From the NCBI RefSeq assembly GCF_028209625.1, contig NZ_JAQLDU010000015.1:1-64000 (forward strand): a stretch of 64,000 bases of DNA, read 5' to 3'. The position numbers were made by a program, and so were the translations under genes. Positions 61,276 to 64,000 of the stretch are shown here, one piece after another. The notes beneath the pieces are model-generated. The model worked only from the letters and a program-made list of their open reading frames with translations, was not told where the DNA came from and searched no databases. The first letter of the stretch is position 1, and each line of letters starts with the position of its first letter. The DNA is from Collinsella aerofaciens. GTDB taxonomy: Bacteria > Actinomycetota > Coriobacteriia > Coriobacteriales > Coriobacteriaceae.

Positions 61276-62532
61276 ATGTCCGGCGCGTGCGACGAGGCGG
61301 CCGCGAGCGAGCGCCGCCCCTTCTTTTCCATTATCATGCCCTGCTATGGCGTGGCGGCTTACCTGCCCGATGCCATAGCGTGCGTCCGTGCTCAAACGTG
61401 TGCGGACTGGGAGCTCATCTGCGTTGACGACGCCTCTCCCGATAACGTGGCTAGGATCGTGGAGGCGGCCGCTGCACAAGACGCGCGTATTCGTCTTGTG
61501 CGCCACAAGGAGAACCAAGGCCTGTCCGGCGCGCGCAATACCGGCATCGCGGCGGCACGCGGCTCCTACGTATGGATGCCCGACCCAGACGACACGTACG
61601 ACCCCGAGCTTCTCGAGGAGTGTCGCGCGGCCATAGCCATGGGTGCTGGTGTTCCTATGGGAGGCGTCGTCGATCCTGCGAGCTTTCCGCTTCGCCCGAA
61701 TACCCCGTGCGATGTCGTCGTGTTTGGTTGTCGCGAGGAATACCGCGCTGACAACGGGGCCGTTACGGGTACGCGAGAGCTTGTGCCGGCGCTGGATGGC
61801 GCAGTCTTCAGCATGGATGACCTCGATGCCCCCACGTGTCACGTCGTTGCAGCGGATTCTCCTGCGGCTATCGAGCTTGCCGCGGGGCGAAGCGCGTTTC
61901 TGCTGGATCGCGACGAATACCGCTCGAGCATTCTCGTCCTCGAGGAGCTCACGCTCTTTGGGTACGCTTGGAACAAGGTCTATCGCCGAGAGGTGCTCGA
62001 TGGCCTCTCGTTCGAGGATGTACCGCTCATCGAGGACGTCTGCTTCAATATCGAGGTTGCGCGTCGTGTGGGTTCGGCCGCCGTGATATGTCGTCCGCTT
62101 TATCGCTATCAGAAACGCGAGAATGTAAACCTTACGAACAAATTCGTGCCGCGCTATTACGAGGTGCACCGCAGGCGCGTGGCGGAGTTGTTCGAGCTGC
62201 TGCGCGGTTGGGGCCTGGACAGTACCGACGCTCGTTCGCGCTTGGGCTTTAGGTTTGCGCGGTACGTGCTGAGCGCCATCGAGCGCACGTTCGACGAGCG
62301 GGCGGGCATGGACGCGGCGGCCCGCCGTGCGTTTTGCGCCGAGCTCACGGCAGACCCTCTGTATCGTGAACTCATCGTCGAGGCTCCGGCGAGGTCGGGA
62401 CGCGTTTCGCGCGCACTCCATGCCCTGCTCGCCAGGGGCAATCCGCACCTCATGCTCGCCGCGGGTCGCTGCGTGCATGTGGTGCGGGGAAGGTCTTCGC
62501 GCGCATACGCGAGCGTGAAGACGGTTGGATAG
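61276..62532 (+). CDS. GT2 glycosyltransferase
   Basis: The protein has 418 residues. GT-A core with FSIIMPCYGVAAYLPDAI, CVDDASPDN, NQGLSGARNTG and PDPDDTYDPE as metal motif. A catalytic-type region PLIEDVCFNIEVARR lies near residue 255. The C-terminal end is basic. It begins one base after the ABC ATPase stop, so it is in the same transcript. It probably acts on the exported glycan. Donor unknown. Confidence 0.88.
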   Translation: MSGACDEAAASERRPFFSIIMPCYGVAAYLPDAIACVRAQTCADWELICVDDASPDNVARIVEAAAAQDARIRLVRHKENQGLSGARNTGIAAARGSYVWMPDPDDTYDPELLEECRAAIAMGAGVPMGGVVDPASFPLRPNTPCDVVVFGCREEYRADNGAVTGTRELVPALDGAVFSMDDLDAPTCHVVAADSPAAIELAAGRSAFLLDRDEYRSSILVLEELTLFGYAWNKVYRREVLDGLSFEDVPLIEDVCFNIEVARRVGSAAVICRPLYRYQKRENVNLTNKFVPRYYEVHRRRVAELFELLRGWGLDSTDARSRLGFRFARYVLSAIERTFDERAGMDAAARRAFCAELTADPLYRELIVEAPARSGRVSRALHALLARGNPHLMLAAGRCVHVVRGRSSRAYASVKTVG

Positions 62533-62571
62533 GATGTTGCGCGGTCTGTCAGCCGCGAGAGGGGTGTATGC

Positions 62572-63633
62572 ATGAGTGATGTTGAGAGTCGGGGCGGAAG
62601 CGCGCTGCAGCTTACCGTCGCTGTCCCTGCTTACAACGTCGAGAGCTACCTCGCGCGAGGTCTTGAGTCCTACCTCGACCCGCGATTCGTGGGCAAGCTC
62701 GAGGTCGTCGTGGTGGACGATGGCTCTACCGACGGCACCCGTGCGCTTGCGGAGGAGTTCGCCGCGCGCAGCCATGGCGTGATCCGCGTCATCTCCAAGA
62801 AGAACGGAGGCCACGGCTCGGCCGTGAACGCTGGCCTGGCCGAGGCGCGCGGGCGCTATTTCCGCGTGGTGGACGGCGACGACTGGGTGAACACGGACGG
62901 TATGGCCGAGCTGCTCGAGCGTCTTGCCGACCTCGATTGCGACCTTGTGGTAGACAAGAAGCGCGAGATTGACATGACTTCTGGCGAGGAGCGTCCGTTC
63001 CCGCTCGCCAAGGGCGTTGTCACGGGTCGTGCGCTCGACTTCTCCAGCGTTCTCACCAACGGCGACACCGTGTTCCAGATCATGATCCACACGCTCACAG
63101 CGCGTACGGACTACCTACGCGGTATCGGCATCAGCCTGCTCGAGCACACCTTCTACGAGGACTATGAGTACGTGGTCAAGGCAAGCGTGCCCGCCTCTAC
63201 CATCTGCTACCTCGATATCGAGGTGTACCAGTACCTGGTGGGCAACGAGAACCAGTCCGTGAGCCAGGCGAACTACGTGCGCCGCTGGGACGATCACGAC
63301 CGCGTGGTCATGGAGCTCCTGGACTACCTTGAGCGCTGCGAGCATGGCGAGGTATGCGCCGCGAGCGGGGAGAGGCTTTCGGATGAGTCCGTCTACTACG
63401 TGCGCGAGAAGGTCCACCTCATCGTGGACACGCACTACAACATCGCGTTGCTGTTCGATGAGGATCGCAGCCGTGGGCGTGCGCGCGCCAAGGCGTTCCG
63501 ACGCGAGCTGAGGTGTGCGGACATAGACCAGTGGGCGCGCGGCGAGCAGCGATACCGTATGGCCACGCTCCTCAACCGCTTGAGCTTCTCGTACAACTCC
63601 ATCAAGCGCTTGGTCTCCAAGCGCCGTCACTAG
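62572..63633 (+). CDS. GT2 glycosyltransferase
   Basis: The protein has 353 residues from the ATG at 62572 (GAGAGGGG upstream). The core has LTVAVPAYNVESYLARGLES, VVDDGSTDGT, KKNGGHGSAVNAG and VDGDDWVN as metal motif. The NGGHGSAVN form and the later EHTFYEDYEY motif are common in a GT2 subgroup near LicD and rhamnan genes in Firmicutes and Actinobacteria. It is part of the export transcript. Confidence 0.88.
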   Translation: MSDVESRGGSALQLTVAVPAYNVESYLARGLESYLDPRFVGKLEVVVVDDGSTDGTRALAEEFAARSHGVIRVISKKNGGHGSAVNAGLAEARGRYFRVVDGDDWVNTDGMAELLERLADLDCDLVVDKKREIDMTSGEERPFPLAKGVVTGRALDFSSVLTNGDTVFQIMIHTLTARTDYLRGIGISLLEHTFYEDYEYVVKASVPASTICYLDIEVYQYLVGNENQSVSQANYVRRWDDHDRVVMELLDYLERCEHGEVCAASGERLSDESVYYVREKVHLIVDTHYNIALLFDEDRSRGRARAKAFRRELRCADIDQWARGEQRYRMATLLNRLSFSYNSIKRLVSKRRH

Positions 63634-63654
63634 CACGCTACCAAGGGATGATTC

Positions 63655-64000
63655 ATGAGCCGCAAACCGCGAATAGCCATATTCAGCGCCGACGCCAAGC
63701 TTGGCCATGAGGTCAAGGGTGCCACGCGCTACACGTTCCTCGCGACGCTTCTCGTGGAGCGTGGCTTCAATGTCGACTTTATCACGAGCGGCTTCCAGCA
63801 CTGGGAGAAGCGCCAGCGTGATTTGGCGACGTTCGACACGAGCATGCACGCGTTCAACGTGAAGTTCATTGCCGAGCCGAGCTATCCCGCCAACATGTGC
63901 CCCCAGCGCATCTGGGCGCACCATGTGATGGCCAAGCGCGTGACGGCGTACTTCGATGTGGACCACGACTACGACCTCATCTACTGCCAGATTCCGCCCA
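63655..64000 (+). CDS. Glycosyltransferase, GT4-like, 5' part (runs off window)
   Basis: The ATG at 63655 follows AAGGGAT. The 115 visible codons start KPRIAIFSADAKLGHEVKGATRYTFLATLLVERGF, in the style of the N-terminal Rossmann domain of GT-B fold glycosyltransferases of the WbuB/GT4 type. The gene continues past the window. It belongs to the same run as the ABC exporter and GT2 genes. Confidence 0.65.
   Translation, partial: MSRKPRIAIFSADAKLGHEVKGATRYTFLATLLVERGFNVDFITSGFQHWEKRQRDLATFDTSMHAFNVKFIAEPSYPANMCPQRIWAHHVMAKRVTAYFDVDHDYDLIYCQIPP

Noticed and set aside
61159..63090. Long minus-strand open frame across two GT2 genes
   Set aside because: Shadow of two plus-strand genes with full GT2 motifs.

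Overview
The window looks like a chromosome segment of a Coriobacteriia gut bacterium, most likely Collinsella. The support is high GC with Collinsella-like codon use, an actinobacterial Rho with a very long N-terminal extension, a CarD-like regulator, a sufCBDSU operon, a GGGtGRT protein with its Fe-S scaffold partner, and many secreted RICIN-repeat proteins. The assignment rests on recalled protein families, not on a database search.

Left part (1-18 kb), mostly core genes: an IS3-family fragment at the edge, an HD-domain protein, a CarD-like regulator, argS, a complete IS150-type IS3 element (3654-5102), a repeat-filled gap with two large imperfect palindromes (about 5150-5565), rho, an anchored alanine-rich protein, a VanZ-like protein, a ROK sugar kinase, an aminotransferase, tRNA-His and two tRNA-Lys, a scarred tRNA 3' region with a dinD remnant, an FAD oxidoreductase, and the scaffold/GGGtGRT pair.

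Middle part (18-34 kb): a RAYT transposase sits next to the Fe-S assembly operon sufC-B-D-S-U (minus strand). An IscR/Rrf2 regulator is divergent from the operon, with a dyad over the suf -35 box. An MNT/HEPN toxin-antitoxin pair overlaps the end of iscR. Then come a sortase-type anchored lysozyme-like protein, an AAA-ATPase-like protein, a decayed BspA-like gene, a minus-strand group of two zinc-ribbon proteins plus a TOPRIM protein overlapping an ABC-type AAA ATPase (candidate defence module), and an IS30-like transposase remnant.

Right part (34-64 kb), cell surface: a dTDP-glucose 4,6-dehydratase pseudogene is followed by three adjacent genes for secreted RICIN-repeat proteins with different wall-directed catalytic domains. 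These are an L,D-transpeptidase, a C39-like peptidase (broken gene), and a GH25 muramidase plus amidase on one chain. After them lies a surface-polysaccharide locus: a polyprenol-type glycosyltransferase, large membrane proteins, an acyltransferase, an intact rfbB, several GT2 enzymes, a LicD/TagD-like pair, an rfbD fragment, a Wzm/Wzt-type ABC exporter and more glycosyltransferases. My reading is that this locus makes an exported, phosphate-decorated polysaccharide, and that the RICIN repeats of the neighbouring enzymes may bind it or a similar wall glycan. That link is inferred from position only.
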